NCBI GenBank assembly: GCA_016208685.1
Contig: JACQXM010000024.1
Coordinates: 106,537-170,536, forward strand
Direction of reading: 5' to 3'
Length of the DNA: 64,000 nucleotides
DNA from: Planctomycetota bacterium
GTDB taxonomy: Bacteria; Planctomycetota; Phycisphaerae; UBA1845
This document shows positions 34,543-44,791 of the stretch, piece after piece. How positions within the stretch are numbered: position 1 is the stretch's first letter; each line of letters opens with the position of its first letter. The notes below the pieces were generated by a model that searched no databases, was not told the DNA's origin, and was given only the letters and a program-made list of their open reading frames with translations. The position numbers and the translations under genes were made by a program.

Positions 34543-36699
34543 ATGGGACGGCGGCAACGGAACTCCGAGCCAGGCAAGGGGCTTGAGCCGGGCCGCGCGC
34601 CGCGATCGCCGGCGCTCGCGGTCATCGTCGCCGTCGCCAGCGGCGTGATCTTCCTCTTCACCCTTGCGCCCACCGTCACGGCCGAGGACAGCGGCGAACT
34701 GATCACCGCGGCATGGGTGTTCGGAATTCCCCACCCGCCCGGGTATCCGCTGTGGACGATGCTCTGCGGCGCCTTCCTCCATGCCTTTGGCTTCGGTTCG
34801 GTGGCATGGCGTGCGAACCTGTTTTCAGCGCTGTGCGGCAGCGCCGCGGCCGTCGTGGCGTACGTGGCCGTTCGCGAAGCGCTGGTCGTTTGTCGTTCTC
34901 AACTTACGCGTCCGCCATCCTTCGTCGAACCCGCGGCAGCGGCAAGCGCGGCGCTCATCTGGGCCCTTTCGCGGACCTTCTGGTCGCAGAGCGTTATCAC
35001 CGAGGTCTACGCTCTGAATGCTCTGTTGACCGCCGGGATGCTCTGGTTCGTGATGCGCTGGCAGGCGTCCCAGGCGCCGCGATGGCTGGCGGGCGCGGCG
35101 CTGCTTCTGGGACTGGGGCTGGGAAACCATCACACCATTGCCCTTGCCGGGGCCGCGGTGGGCGCCTGGGTTCTGATCCAACAGCCACGGCTGGTTCGCC
35201 GTGGACGCCTGATGCTGGCGGGCGCTGCGGCCTTCGCGCTCGGTCTGCTGCCTTATCTATACCTTCCCGTGCGCGCGGCGGCCGATCCGCCGCTCAACTG
35301 GGGCAACCCGCGCACGCTGGGACTGTTCTGGAAGCATGTAACGCGTTCGCAATACGGCGCCGCCGGCCCCATGGCGGTCGCGTCGGCGAGGTCGCCCGCG
35401 CGGCTGGGATCGCAACTTTGCTACCTCGGAGAATCCATCACCGATGACCTGACGCCGTGGGCCGTGGGCGCGGCGGGCCTGGGAATGGTGGTGCTATGGC
35501 GGCGGGCTCGCGCCCTGGTCCTTCTGGTGGCGCTCTGGGTGATTTCGACGGGCGTGGTGTTCGCGTTGCTCGGGAACTACGACCTGGACCGCGTCTCCCA
35601 ATGGGTGATGCGCGTGTTCTTCATTCCCGTCTCGCTGATCCTCGCGCTGCCCATCGCGGCGTTGCTCGGCGCCGTGGCGGAAGGATGTGTGACTCGTCTG
35701 CGCCGCGCCCCGATGGCCGGGGGCGCCGCGCTGGCGGCGATCATGCTTGCCGGGCCCGTGGTACAAGTGGCGGCCCATTGGCGTAGTTGCGACTATTCCA
35801 ACTACTGGTACGCGTTCGACCACGCGGAGAACGAGCTTCGGTGCATGTCGCCTGACGCCATGTACTTTCCTTCCGGCGACCACAACACCTTCCCCTTGGT
35901 GTACGCGGTCATGGTCGAAGGCCGGCGGCCCGATGTGTTGATCGCCGACATTGCCGGGTATCTCCGCCCCGAACTCTACGCCGATCGACCCGTGGATTCT
36001 GAGGTCGACCCGGAGGCGTGGCTTCTAGGCCGCGCGCGGCGCCCGGCCTTCTACACCACCAAGAAAGCCCCGCCGGTGGCCGGCGCGAGGTTCGTCACAG
36101 CGGGAATCCTCTATCACTTGCTCCCCGAGGGGATGCCCTTCGAGGGGCGCGCGCTGCTCGCGCGGTGTGCGTACCGGAACCTCGAGCAGCCCAGCGTCAT
36201 CGACCTGGGCGCCGCGCATATTCTCGCGGATTTCCACTTCTTCGCAGGCCTCCACACCTTGGAAGGCGGAGACGCGGCCGCTGCGCGGCGCCGGTTCGCC
36301 GACACCGCGGAGGTCGGCTGGGGTATCAAGGAAGTGTTCAACAACATCGGCAGCGCGCTGGGCGAGCACGGACAGGAGGATGCCGCGCTTCCCTACTTCA
36401 CGGAGGCGGCGCGTCTCGACCCGCACTACATTGTGCCGCGCTGGAACCTCTTCCGGCTCCACCAGAATCGCCAAGCCTGGGGCGAGGCGCGGCGGCAACT
36501 GGAGGAGCTGATCGCCGCCAACCCCGGCGACGCTCGCGCCTGGGGAGAATTGGGCTTCCTGCTGTCGTACCATCTGCACGACGCGGAGGGGGCCGTCCGC
36601 GCCTGGCAGGAATCACTGCACCGGGAGCCCGACCAACCGGAAGTCATCGAAGCGTTGCACACTCATTACCGGAACCTGCCCACGGGGTCGCCGCACTGA
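34543..36699 (+). CDS. DUF2723 multi-spanning membrane protein with TPR-like C-terminus
   Basis: A 718-residue protein. The first 30 residues are basic, then LFTLAPTVTAEDSGELITAAW and GIPHPPGYPLWTML, the DUF2723 signature with an acidic Asp-Ser-Gly-Glu and a HPPGYP motif. About ten hydrophobic helices run to residue 430. A soluble part with tetratricopeptide-like repeats follows (EVFNNIGSALGEHGQEDAALPYF, ARAWGELGFLLSYHLHD). The family is related to GT-C glycosyltransferases, so protein or lipid glycosylation in the membrane is likely. ATG 34543 is the first Met that fits. The next gene starts 27 bases downstream. Confidence 0.85.
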   Translation: MGRRQRNSEPGKGLEPGRAPRSPALAVIVAVASGVIFLFTLAPTVTAEDSGELITAAWVFGIPHPPGYPLWTMLCGAFLHAFGFGSVAWRANLFSALCGSAAAVVAYVAVREALVVCRSQLTRPPSFVEPAAAASAALIWALSRTFWSQSVITEVYALNALLTAGMLWFVMRWQASQAPRWLAGAALLLGLGLGNHHTIALAGAAVGAWVLIQQPRLVRRGRLMLAGAAAFALGLLPYLYLPVRAAADPPLNWGNPRTLGLFWKHVTRSQYGAAGPMAVASARSPARLGSQLCYLGESITDDLTPWAVGAAGLGMVVLWRRARALVLLVALWVISTGVVFALLGNYDLDRVSQWVMRVFFIPVSLILALPIAALLGAVAEGCVTRLRRAPMAGGAALAAIMLAGPVVQVAAHWRSCDYSNYWYAFDHAENELRCMSPDAMYFPSGDHNTFPLVYAVMVEGRRPDVLIADIAGYLRPELYADRPVDSEVDPEAWLLGRARRPAFYTTKKAPPVAGARFVTAGILYHLLPEGMPFEGRALLARCAYRNLEQPSVIDLGAAHILADFHFFAGLHTLEGGDAAAARRRFADTAEVGWGIKEVFNNIGSALGEHGQEDAALPYFTEAARLDPHYIVPRWNLFRLHQNRQAWGEARRQLEELIAANPGDARAWGELGFLLSYHLHDAEGAVRAWQESLHREPDQPEVIEALHTHYRNLPTGSPH

Positions 36700-36726
36700 C
36701 GGAAAACCGATAAACAGGCAGCAGCG

Positions 36727-38304
36727 ATGGGAGTCATGACCGCCAGGAGAGGTTGGGCCACGCTGGCAGCCGACGGCGCTGTAACGCTGCTGCTTGCCGC
36801 GGGGCGTTGGCTTACCTTGCTCAGTGCCTTCGGTTTGACGGCCTACATTCTCGTTCGACCGTTCCTGGATTCGCCGCAGGCCGACGGCGGCGGTGTCGCG
36901 TCGGTGTTTGGCGCGTGCAGGCTCTGGCCGGCGCTCCTGGCCAACACCATAACCGTCGCGGGCAGCGCTTCGCTCCTCAGCCTCGTCGTCGGCGTTCCGA
37001 TCGCTGTCCTGTGCTTCCGCACCGATCTTCCCGGGCGCCGGCGGCTTTCGGCGGCGCTGTTGCTCCCCGCATGCGTTCCGCTTTATGCAGTGGCGGCCGC
37101 AATTCTCGCGCTCGTGGGCGTCCGCCGGTTCGAGGGTTCGGCGCTGGCGGCCGGGTTGCTTCACGGCTGGGCGGGACTGCCCCTCGCCGTGCTTCAACTC
37201 GGCCTGGCGTATCGCAGCGTGGATCGCCGCTTCGAGGAGGCGGCCGTGCTCGATACGCCCTGGTGGCGCGTCGCCTTGCGATTCGACCCGCCCCTGCTGC
37301 TTGCGGGCGCGGTCAGCGTGGTCGCGGTTCAATGCTGGTTTGTCGCGCACAGCATTGAAGTCACGGACCTGCTCGCGGTGCGGACGATCACGGAGGAAGT
37401 TTACATCGGCTACCAGCTTTCTCCGTCGCGCTTCCGCGAGACACTGGTCGTTCTGCCCTACGTTCTGGCGTTCCTGGCGCTTGTCTGGTTGCTGGTGCGG
37501 TCGGCGCGTTGGGCCGGAGTAAGGCCCGCCGTTCCCGCCGACACCGCGCGGCCGCGCATTCCGTTGGGTGGATGGGGAATCCCGTTGGCGCTCCTGATCG
37601 CCATGGCGTTGGCCGCGCTGGTGCTGGTGCCGACGGTGCCGTTGGCGGCGCGGATTCCCTCCTGGGCACGCTTCGCGGACATCGTCCATGGGTTGCGTGA
37701 CGAGGTCCTCGCGTCGTCGGTGCTTGCCACCGCGGTGGCCGCGTTTGTTGTGCTGACGACTCTGGGAACGCTGGAGCAGGCGGCAAAGGGCGGGCCTGCT
37801 GCGCGGTGGCTTCGCCTGGCGCTGGTACTGCTGCTGGCACTTCCCGCGCCCTGCACGGCCATTGCACTGATCGAGCTCCTGAACCGGGAGGGCATACTCG
37901 GAGTGGTCTTTGACTCCGGTACGCCGCTGGTCGTGGGACACATGCTACGGTACCTGCCGATCGCGGTACTCATCGCTTTGCCCGGCTGGCTGGCGATTCC
38001 GACGACGGTGCGGGATCTGGTGCGGATCGATGGGGTCGGCGCCGGTGCTTTGCGCACACGCGTCTACTGGCCGTTGGCCGCGCCGTACCTGGGCATGGCG
38101 GCCGTGGCGGCACTCATGCTGGCGTTGGGCGGAGTGACCACATCGGTACTTCTCGCGCCTCCTGGCGTCATGCCGCTCTCAGTGCGATTCTTCACTCTGG
38201 CGCACTACGGTTTGCAGGCGGATGCAGCCACCGTGTGTGTATTGACGATGCTCCTGACGGTGATTCCATGGGCGATCCTGGTACGACTGATTCACCGCGC
38301 ATAG
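36727..38304 (+). CDS. Iron(III)-type ABC transporter permease, fused two-domain (FbpB-like)
   Basis: A 525-residue permease made of two homologous halves of about six helices each, as in FbpB/SfuB. Each half carries an EAA-loop-like sequence: FEEAAVLDTPWWRVALRFDPP in the first and IDGVGAGALRTRVYWPLAAPY in the second. It moves iron(III) or a similar substrate through the inner membrane. The substrate-binding gene overlaps its 3' end by 37 bases. No ATPase is found next to them within the window, so the energising subunit must be elsewhere. Confidence 0.85.
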   Translation: MGVMTARRGWATLAADGAVTLLLAAGRWLTLLSAFGLTAYILVRPFLDSPQADGGGVASVFGACRLWPALLANTITVAGSASLLSLVVGVPIAVLCFRTDLPGRRRLSAALLLPACVPLYAVAAAILALVGVRRFEGSALAAGLLHGWAGLPLAVLQLGLAYRSVDRRFEEAAVLDTPWWRVALRFDPPLLLAGAVSVVAVQCWFVAHSIEVTDLLAVRTITEEVYIGYQLSPSRFRETLVVLPYVLAFLALVWLLVRSARWAGVRPAVPADTARPRIPLGGWGIPLALLIAMALAALVLVPTVPLAARIPSWARFADIVHGLRDEVLASSVLATAVAAFVVLTTLGTLEQAAKGGPAARWLRLALVLLLALPAPCTAIALIELLNREGILGVVFDSGTPLVVGHMLRYLPIAVLIALPGWLAIPTTVRDLVRIDGVGAGALRTRVYWPLAAPYLGMAAVAALMLALGGVTTSVLLAPPGVMPLSVRFFTLAHYGLQADAATVCVLTMLLTVIPWAILVRLIHRA

Positions 38305-39377
38305 CCTCCGGGGCAGCGTGGGCGCTGCGTAACGGCAGGCGCGCGGCGATTGCGCTCGCGGCGGCAGTGTTCGCGATGATGGGTTCGCTCGCCGCCCTGT
38401 CCTGCCGGCGCGCTGGTGAAGCCCCCCCTTCGGAGGTCGTCATTTACACGGCGCTGGATCGCTCCTTCGCCGAACCCATCCTCCAGCGATACGAGCGGCA
38501 AACCGGGACCAAGGTCCTGGCCGTGTACGACACGGAATCGACGAAGTCGATCGGGCTGGCGAACCGCATCCGTGCCGAGCGCGGGCGGCCGCAGTGCGAC
38601 GTGTTCTGGAACAACGAGATCCTCAACACGCTGCAACTAAACGCCGAAGGTCTGCTCCGCCCCACCCACCCGCGCCACGCGTCCCTCTTTCCCGCCGAGC
38701 TGCGCGATCCCGACGGATGCTGGTACGGGTTCGCGGCGCGGGCCCGGGTCCTCATCGTCAACACGCAGAAGCTCGCCGGGCGACACCCGCCGCATTCTCT
38801 GTTCGACCTTACCGATCCTGCCTGGCGCGGCGAGCTCGCGATCGCCAAACCCGTGGCCGGCAGTACAGCCACGCACGTGGCCTGCCTGTTTCAACACCTG
38901 GGCAGCGCGCGGGCGGCGGAGTACTTCCGTGCCCTGAAGGCCAACGGCTTGCGCATCGAGTCAGGAAATAAAGCGGCCGCGGAGAACGTGGGGAATGGAG
39001 CCGTCACGATTGCCTGGACAGACACCGACGACGCCATGATCGAGCTTCGCGCCGGCAGTCCCGTGCAGATCGTCTTTCCCGATGCCGCGCCGGCGGAGAT
39101 CGGCACGTTGTACATCCCTAATACGCTCGCGGCGATCGCCAACGCCCGGCATCCGGTGGAGGCGGATCGGTTGGTTGACTTCCTGCTCTCGCCGGAAGTG
39201 GAGGCCGAGCTTGCCGCGGGTCCCTCGGCGCAGATACCACTCTCGCGCGGCACCAAGGGCCCGCCCGGACTCAAGGGTCCGTCAGAGGCCAATCCCATGC
39301 CCGTTGATTTCGCCCGAGCCGCCGCGGTGTGGGCGGAAGCGCAGCGCTTTGTGCAGGAGGAGTTCCTGCGCGACTGA
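38268..39377 (+). CDS. Extracellular iron-type substrate-binding lipoprotein (FbpA/FutA-like)
   Basis: About 369 residues. ATG 38268 opens a long n-region, then a hydrophobic segment and lipobox-like SLAALSC (Cys about 46). The mature part has VVIYTALDRSFAEPILQRYERQTG, ESTKSIGLANRI, DVFWNNEILNT, LFDLTDPAWRGELAIAKP and NTLAAIANARHPVEADRLVDFLLSPEVE, the pattern of ferric-iron-binding proteins. A GTG at 38235 is a longer alternative. It starts inside the permease gene, so synthesis is coupled. Metal-ligating Tyr residues cannot be assigned with certainty, and other solutes are possible. Confidence 0.85.
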   Translation: MGDPGTTDSPRIASGAAWALRNGRRAAIALAAAVFAMMGSLAALSCRRAGEAPPSEVVIYTALDRSFAEPILQRYERQTGTKVLAVYDTESTKSIGLANRIRAERGRPQCDVFWNNEILNTLQLNAEGLLRPTHPRHASLFPAELRDPDGCWYGFAARARVLIVNTQKLAGRHPPHSLFDLTDPAWRGELAIAKPVAGSTATHVACLFQHLGSARAAEYFRALKANGLRIESGNKAAAENVGNGAVTIAWTDTDDAMIELRAGSPVQIVFPDAAPAEIGTLYIPNTLAAIANARHPVEADRLVDFLLSPEVEAELAAGPSAQIPLSRGTKGPPGLKGPSEANPMPVDFARAAAVWAEAQRFVQEEFLRD

Positions 39378-39390
39378 CGGGGCGTCAGGG

Positions 39391-41799
39391 TCAGGGCGGT
39401 ACGGGGTGGGTCTCGCTGATGACGGCGAAGGTGCCGTCCCAGTTGCCTCCGCGCTGCATCTGCCAGGCAGCCTCCAGCGGCCAATCGTCCGACTTGCTGT
39501 GCCCGGCGATGCGCCAGCCGTGTGCGACGTCCATCGTCCGTGCGAAGTCATCTCCACCGCCGCCCAGGAAGCTGGCGAAATCGAGAGCATCCAGGGTCGG
39601 CGTCAGCCGGGCGGCAAAGAAGTCTCCCCGGCCGCCGATGGTCGGCTGGAGTGCGTTGCCCGTCACGGGGAAGCTCGCGGAGAAGGTCGCGCCGCTGACG
39701 TAGACTTTGCCGGCGGAATCAACGCCGACGCCCTCGATCCCCTCGCCGTCCGCACCGCCCAGATAGGTCGCCGCCAGCAGCGCCCCGGTGTCGGAATCGA
39801 ACGCGGCGACGAACCCATCGCCGGGGTAGTTTGTGTTCGCGCCTCTGCCGCTGCCGCCGGTACCGCCGTATGTCCGCTGCCAGGCTCCGGTCGTGGTGGG
39901 AAAATCGGACGAGGTCGTGGTCGCCGCGACGAACACGCGGTGCCGGGCGGCATCCCGCGCCAATCCGTGCGTTTCCGAATACTCGACACCGGATCCGCCG
40001 AGATACGTCGCGAACGCCAAGGCCGACCCGTCCGGCGTGAGCTTCGCAAGAAAAAGATCGCCCCCGCCGTTGTAGGTTCGATCGTAGGCGCCAATCGTGG
40101 TGGGGATGTCGGATGAGTTGGTGTATCCCAGCACATATACATACCCATCGGCCGACACTCGGATCGACGGCGTGCCTAAGTCCCGGCCAGTGCCGCCCAG
40201 ATAAGTCGCCCAGAGCACCGCGGTGCCATCAGCGCTGATCTTGGCGACCACGCCGTCGCCGCCGCCGGGACGAACCGTCTCGAACGCGCCGGCGGTGATG
40301 TGCGGGCAATCCACCTGCACGTTGGGCATGGCCAGGTAGACGTTGCCGTCGGAATCGATGTCGATGTCGCGAATCGTGGTGTTGTCCGGCTGGCCGAAGT
40401 AGGTGGACCATTCGAGCCCACTGCCGTCCGGGGAGACCTTGGCGACGAAGCCGTCCTGCGGACCGTAGAAGGCATCCGGATTCTGGTCGCCGCCGAAGGT
40501 CGGCTGAATGATGCCGGCAGTGGTCGGGAAACCCGGGCCCGCCTGGCCGGCGACGTACACGGCGCCCTGGGCGTCGAGCTCCATCGCCAGCGGGATGTCG
40601 AAGTTCGGCCCGCCCAGGTATGTCGCCCAAATGAGTTGACCGTCTGCGCCGAACTTCGCGATGAACACATCGTGAACGTGCGTCGTGCTCGCGTCGAGGG
40701 CGGTGTCGTACGCGCCGGCAGTCGCGGGGAAGTCGGGCGACGCGGTCCCTCCGACCACGTAGGTGTTCCCCTGCGCGTCGGCGGCAATGTCGCGAATGGT
40801 GTCCTCCTCCGATCCGCCAAGGTAGGTCGAGTAGCCGAGGGAAAACACGGACGGGCCGGGCGGGTTCATGTCGAGCTTGATGAACGCCGTGGCGAGCGTG
40901 GAAACGAGCCATCCGTCTCCCGCGCGGAAGGTGAAGGTCACTGTACCGGCAAACCCGGGCGGCGGAGTGTAGGTTGCGGTCGCCGAAGCCGAGGCGGTGT
41001 TATCCAACGGACTAAGCGTGCCGTGCTCTGGAGGAACCACGACCTCGAACGTAAGGTCGTCGCCGTTCGCGTCGCTGCCCGTAAGGGTGACGGTCATCGG
41101 TGTGTCAGCAGACCCCTGCACCGTGATATCCATGACCTGCGGCGGGTGATTCGTGGAGCCGTCATCGGCAACGCACTGGCCGGCGGCTTCGTCGCAGGTG
41201 TGACCTGCCGGACAGGGAGGAATTCCGCTCTGACAGACGCAACCGTCGCAGACCTCTTGTCCGTCGCAGAAGACGCCATTGCTACAGTCGGTGTCGTCGT
41301 CGCAGGGCGTTGCGCACACGTCGTTCGTCTCGTCGCACGGTTTGCAGCCCTCCGGGGTGTCGGGACAGGGCGCGGTGCCGGGGACGCAAGCGCCATCGGT
41401 ACACGCCTCTCCTCCGTTGCAAAATGCCCCATCGTCGCAATCGGCATCGCCGTGGCAGATCGGCACGCAGGCGTTGGCTTCCTCGTCGCAACGCTCGCCA
41501 GCGCCGCACGAAACGTCCTCGACAATGCAATAACCGAACGCGACAACACAAACCGCCTGACCGTTGCAGAAGAGGCCGTCATCGCAGTCGGAATCTTCGT
41601 CGCAGCAGGATCCGCCAACATCGTTACAGTACGGCCCAGGCCCCCGGTCGCCGAGTGCCGGACATCCGCCGCTAATCAAACCAGACAAGCAAAGCAGCGT
41701 GCCGAGGCCACGGACCGTCGATGCCGACGATCGTCGTTGGCATCGAGCAGCTCGCCGGCTCAGCGGTACTACATGCTTGGCGGAAATGGCAGCGTCCAT
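39391..41799 (-). CDS. Lipoprotein with Cys-rich repeats and seven SBBP beta-propeller repeats
   Basis: About 802 residues. The start region ends in a lipobox-like LISGGC, so export with lipid attachment is likely. Residues about 50-220 hold repeats of DxDCDDGxFCNGxExC type. Next comes a cadherin/Ig-like region (VMDITVQGSADTPMTVTLTGSD). From about 320 there are seven SBBP repeats, each with a (W/F)ATYLGG-like strand (YSTYLGGSEED, WATYLGGPNFD, WSTYFGQPDNT, WATYLGGTGRD, FATYLGGSGVE, AATYLGGADGE, FASFLGGGGDD). A surface-exposed adhesion or binding role is inferred. The stop lies 13 bases from the convergent iron-binding gene. Confidence 0.8.
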   Translation of the reverse strand: MDAAISAKHVVPLSRRAARCQRRSSASTVRGLGTLLCLSGLISGGCPALGDRGPGPYCNDVGGSCCDEDSDCDDGLFCNGQAVCVVAFGYCIVEDVSCGAGERCDEEANACVPICHGDADCDDGAFCNGGEACTDGACVPGTAPCPDTPEGCKPCDETNDVCATPCDDDTDCSNGVFCDGQEVCDGCVCQSGIPPCPAGHTCDEAAGQCVADDGSTNHPPQVMDITVQGSADTPMTVTLTGSDANGDDLTFEVVVPPEHGTLSPLDNTASASATATYTPPPGFAGTVTFTFRAGDGWLVSTLATAFIKLDMNPPGPSVFSLGYSTYLGGSEEDTIRDIAADAQGNTYVVGGTASPDFPATAGAYDTALDASTTHVHDVFIAKFGADGQLIWATYLGGPNFDIPLAMELDAQGAVYVAGQAGPGFPTTAGIIQPTFGGDQNPDAFYGPQDGFVAKVSPDGSGLEWSTYFGQPDNTTIRDIDIDSDGNVYLAMPNVQVDCPHITAGAFETVRPGGGDGVVAKISADGTAVLWATYLGGTGRDLGTPSIRVSADGYVYVLGYTNSSDIPTTIGAYDRTYNGGGDLFLAKLTPDGSALAFATYLGGSGVEYSETHGLARDAARHRVFVAATTTSSDFPTTTGAWQRTYGGTGGSGRGANTNYPGDGFVAAFDSDTGALLAATYLGGADGEGIEGVGVDSAGKVYVSGATFSASFPVTGNALQPTIGGRGDFFAARLTPTLDALDFASFLGGGGDDFARTMDVAHGWRIAGHSKSDDWPLEAAWQMQRGGNWDGTFAVISETHPVPP

Positions 41800-41897
41800 G
41801 GTCGGTTCACCGGCGTGGGTACGGCGCCACGGCACACCTTCACGAGTGCCGGCGCCCGACATTCCCTTGCTCCCCTACCATCGCCGGCCGGTTCGAC

Positions 41898-44282
41898 CTA
41901 CGGCCGCGGCGGTAGCTTGGCGCCATTGTAGGGATCAAACGCGCCGGCGCCGCGAAGCAGGTCCACCGTGCGCTGGATATCCGCGGATTCGAACCCCTTG
42001 ATGCGGTTGATGTCCGCCGACCACACGGGCGGCACGGGGCCGACCATGTTCAGCGCATTGATGATGGCGATTACGTCCCGGGCATTGCTCACTCCGTCTG
42101 CGTTTACGTCCGCGGGAAGATACCCCAGGCGCACGCGGGCGTTCGACGGGGTGTGCGCGATCACGGTCCACGCACGATCGGAGATAGCCCGGTCCAGCGT
42201 CAACGTGTAGCGCCCACCGCCCCTGGGAACGACGTTCTGCACGCTCGGCGCCGGCCCGGGCCGCCCCAACTGCGTTACCTGGAAGTCCGCCGGGGACAGC
42301 GGCGTGCAACTGCTGACGGCGCTGAAAGTGACGTCGACCGACTGCCACCCTGCGGGGTTGAAACCCGCCAGGTCGGTGGGCTGGCGCGCGTCGATGGCCC
42401 CGTCCGGTGGATCGCTCGAGGCCAGCACGGCGGCTGGTGACGGCACCAGGGCCGAAACACTCATCTCATCCGGCGATCCGCCGGCGCCCGGGCGAAACAG
42501 CTCCAGCCTCACGTTGCCCAACGCGGGGCAGGTGTCGGCATCGAAGCGGAAGTTGTAGAGGCTGCCCCAGCGCAGGGCGTTGGCGTCGGGGTTTTCGTCG
42601 AAGGTTTGCGTCGCCCAGGTCAGACTGTCACCGGAGTGGGTCGACACCCAGTCAGCCGAGTCGAACGGAGCGCCGCTGTGATCGTGCACGTCATGGAAGC
42701 CGATGTCCAGAATGTCCACCGCCGCGGGCAGCGGGACGTGAAAGGCGCGGGCGGAGCGGTGCGAGTTGAGGTTCTGCACCGCGTATTCGTAGTGCCATCG
42801 CCCCACATCCACCTGGGTAACCCGGTACGCGAGGATGAACCGTCGATCGCCGGGGACATCCACGTACTCCACTGCGACGTTGGGATCGACCTCCTGCCAG
42901 GCCAGGATGGCCGCTTTCTCTCGCCGCGTGGTGCCCGCGGCGGTAAACGAGAGCGAGTAAACATCCGCCCCGCCGGACAGCACTTCCACCTCACGGTAGG
43001 AGGCGTTGTTGTCCTGGTTGCCGGCCGCCGCGTCACCGGGATGCACGTAATGGGCCTCGACGAAGTATCGCGCGCCGGCGTTGAACAGGAGGAGCAGATC
43101 CTCGTCGCGAATCTGTATGCGGCGATCCAGCTCCGTGGTGATGGTCGGCGCGCTGAAAGGATACGGGAAGGCGCCGGTGGCGGCGTTAATGTCGCCGCGC
43201 GGTCCGAGGTTCGCCTGGAATCCGTTGAGGTTGGCCGCGTAGGTATCCGAGCAGCCGGGCCCGACCGCCTGCGCGGAGGAATCCGGAACGCAGGCGCCGG
43301 GGCCGCTGCACACCGTTCCGCGCGACACCGTGAAGCCGTGTTTCACCCAACTCAATCCGATCTGCTCGAAGCGCCCGTCCAGCAGCCGGTACACGTTCTG
43401 TGCGATCACCGGGTGCTGCGGGGTGTTGTTCACCCACAGCAACGATGCGTCTCCCACGTTGCACGCCACAGTGCCGATGGAGTAGGAGGTGATCTCATTA
43501 ATCCGCGACCAGCGCTTGGTGGCGTGTATGTCGCCGACGATAACGTCCGGTCCGATCGCGCCCGCAAGGCTGGAGCCGCTGGCGGAGCCGGACTCGACTT
43601 CTCCTGTCGTGGCTGTCGCTGCGCCGTCACCGTAGCGGGCGAGGGAGACGCGGAGTTGCAGCGTGCCGATGATCCAATCCTCGCGTCCGGGGTAGCCGAG
43701 CGTCGCGGCAGTCGCGGGCGAGAGCCGCAGGGCTCCGGCCGCCGACAAGGTGTCCCCGCGCGGCGAAAGCTCGACCAGCATGTCCGTCGCTTCGAAGCCG
43801 GCCGTTTCTCCCCCGTCGCCCGGGATGCCGCTACGGATTTCCCATGGAAACCCCGGCGATGCCACAACCGTTACGCTCCCGATGGGCACCCGCCTGCCTG
43901 CGGCATCGATGAGCAACCCTCCCGTGGTGCGGAGTGTCGCCGCTACCCGGCCCGTGAAGCCGCCGTCCGAGAAGCCCAGCCAAACGGTGGATCCACCCGC
44001 AACCGTCAGCCGGGACGCGTGGTCCTCCCGCGCCGCCGGAAGCGTCTCGGTTCCCGCCAGCCGCCAGGACAAGGCTCTCAACGAGGCGCGATCGAAGTCG
44101 AGCACCACGCTGCCCGCCGTCGCCACGAATGGGCGCGGCGTCTCCGACACTCGGGTCGGCGCCGCCCTGGAGCCCGGTCCTTCGTCGCCCGCCTGTGCAT
44201 GGGGGCGCGCGACCAGGCTGGAAAGCAAAACCGCCACGACGGCTGCACCGCCGGCGCGGGCCCACTCTTTGGCATCACGCAT
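41898..44282 (-). CDS. Large secreted protein with C-terminal dockerin type I repeats
   Basis: About 794 residues, ATG 44282 with GGGAGG about 12 bases upstream. A signal peptide (GGAAVVAVLLSSLVARPHAQA) precedes a long beta-rich body without recognisable catalytic motif, in which CSGPGACVPDSSAQAVGPGC contains paired cysteines. The C-terminus has DVNADGVSNARDVIAIINALN and DINRIKGFESADIQRTVDLLRG, two calcium-loop dockerin-like repeats. Just before them, PPDGAIDARQPTDLAGFNPAGWQSVDVTF parallels the same region of the protein at 14680. Secreted, function unknown. The SBBP-repeat gene follows 98 bases downstream. Confidence 0.8.
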   Translation of the reverse strand: MRDAKEWARAGGAAVVAVLLSSLVARPHAQAGDEGPGSRAAPTRVSETPRPFVATAGSVVLDFDRASLRALSWRLAGTETLPAAREDHASRLTVAGGSTVWLGFSDGGFTGRVAATLRTTGGLLIDAAGRRVPIGSVTVVASPGFPWEIRSGIPGDGGETAGFEATDMLVELSPRGDTLSAAGALRLSPATAATLGYPGREDWIIGTLQLRVSLARYGDGAATATTGEVESGSASGSSLAGAIGPDVIVGDIHATKRWSRINEITSYSIGTVACNVGDASLLWVNNTPQHPVIAQNVYRLLDGRFEQIGLSWVKHGFTVSRGTVCSGPGACVPDSSAQAVGPGCSDTYAANLNGFQANLGPRGDINAATGAFPYPFSAPTITTELDRRIQIRDEDLLLLFNAGARYFVEAHYVHPGDAAAGNQDNNASYREVEVLSGGADVYSLSFTAAGTTRREKAAILAWQEVDPNVAVEYVDVPGDRRFILAYRVTQVDVGRWHYEYAVQNLNSHRSARAFHVPLPAAVDILDIGFHDVHDHSGAPFDSADWVSTHSGDSLTWATQTFDENPDANALRWGSLYNFRFDADTCPALGNVRLELFRPGAGGSPDEMSVSALVPSPAAVLASSDPPDGAIDARQPTDLAGFNPAGWQSVDVTFSAVSSCTPLSPADFQVTQLGRPGPAPSVQNVVPRGGGRYTLTLDRAISDRAWTVIAHTPSNARVRLGYLPADVNADGVSNARDVIAIINALNMVGPVPPVWSADINRIKGFESADIQRTVDLLRGAGAFDPYNGAKLPPRP

Positions 44283-44791
44283 GACTGATTGCTTCCTCCC
44301 AGTCCTCCCGGCCAACTTGGCGCAATGGGTGTACGCCGCGGAGACGTGCTCTGCGTCTCCGCGCGGGCGCGCGTCCGCGTCCCAAACCGACCCCAACCGA
44401 TGGACCATACGCGGCAGGTCGCGCCCGAGCCGAGGGGCGTACGTGTTCGGCCGTCTAGTATAGGGTCCCACCGACAGTCCCTCCACCTTCCTTCGGCAGA
44501 AGCCGGCTCGGGTAGTCGTTGCAGTGTCAACGTTACCGGACCCGGAGCGGGCTTAGTGGGCAACTCGACGGACGGCTCCGCCGATAGATTCCCGGGATCG
44601 CACTGTGGCTTCATCGCCACGGCGCGACCCACTGTTGACGCGCGCCCGGCCCCCAGCGGACGCGCGCCCCCGCGAACGCGCAGGGCCGGCCATCATCCGA
44701 GGTTCTTTGGTGGCCACGCCCCCGTGGGGCGGTGCGTGGTTCCCGGGTGGATCCGCGTGGGTCGCCGGCTGCCGCAGGGGAGCATGGGTAA
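44283..44791. other. Divergent intergenic region
   Basis: About 510 bases between the secreted dockerin gene (minus) and the PilZ response regulator (plus), with no supported gene. A TATACT-type -10 on the minus strand lies at 44462-44457, and its context CTATACTAG recurs at 25543-25551. A TTGACA on the minus strand (44530-44525) is not at correct spacing. Confidence 0.5.
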
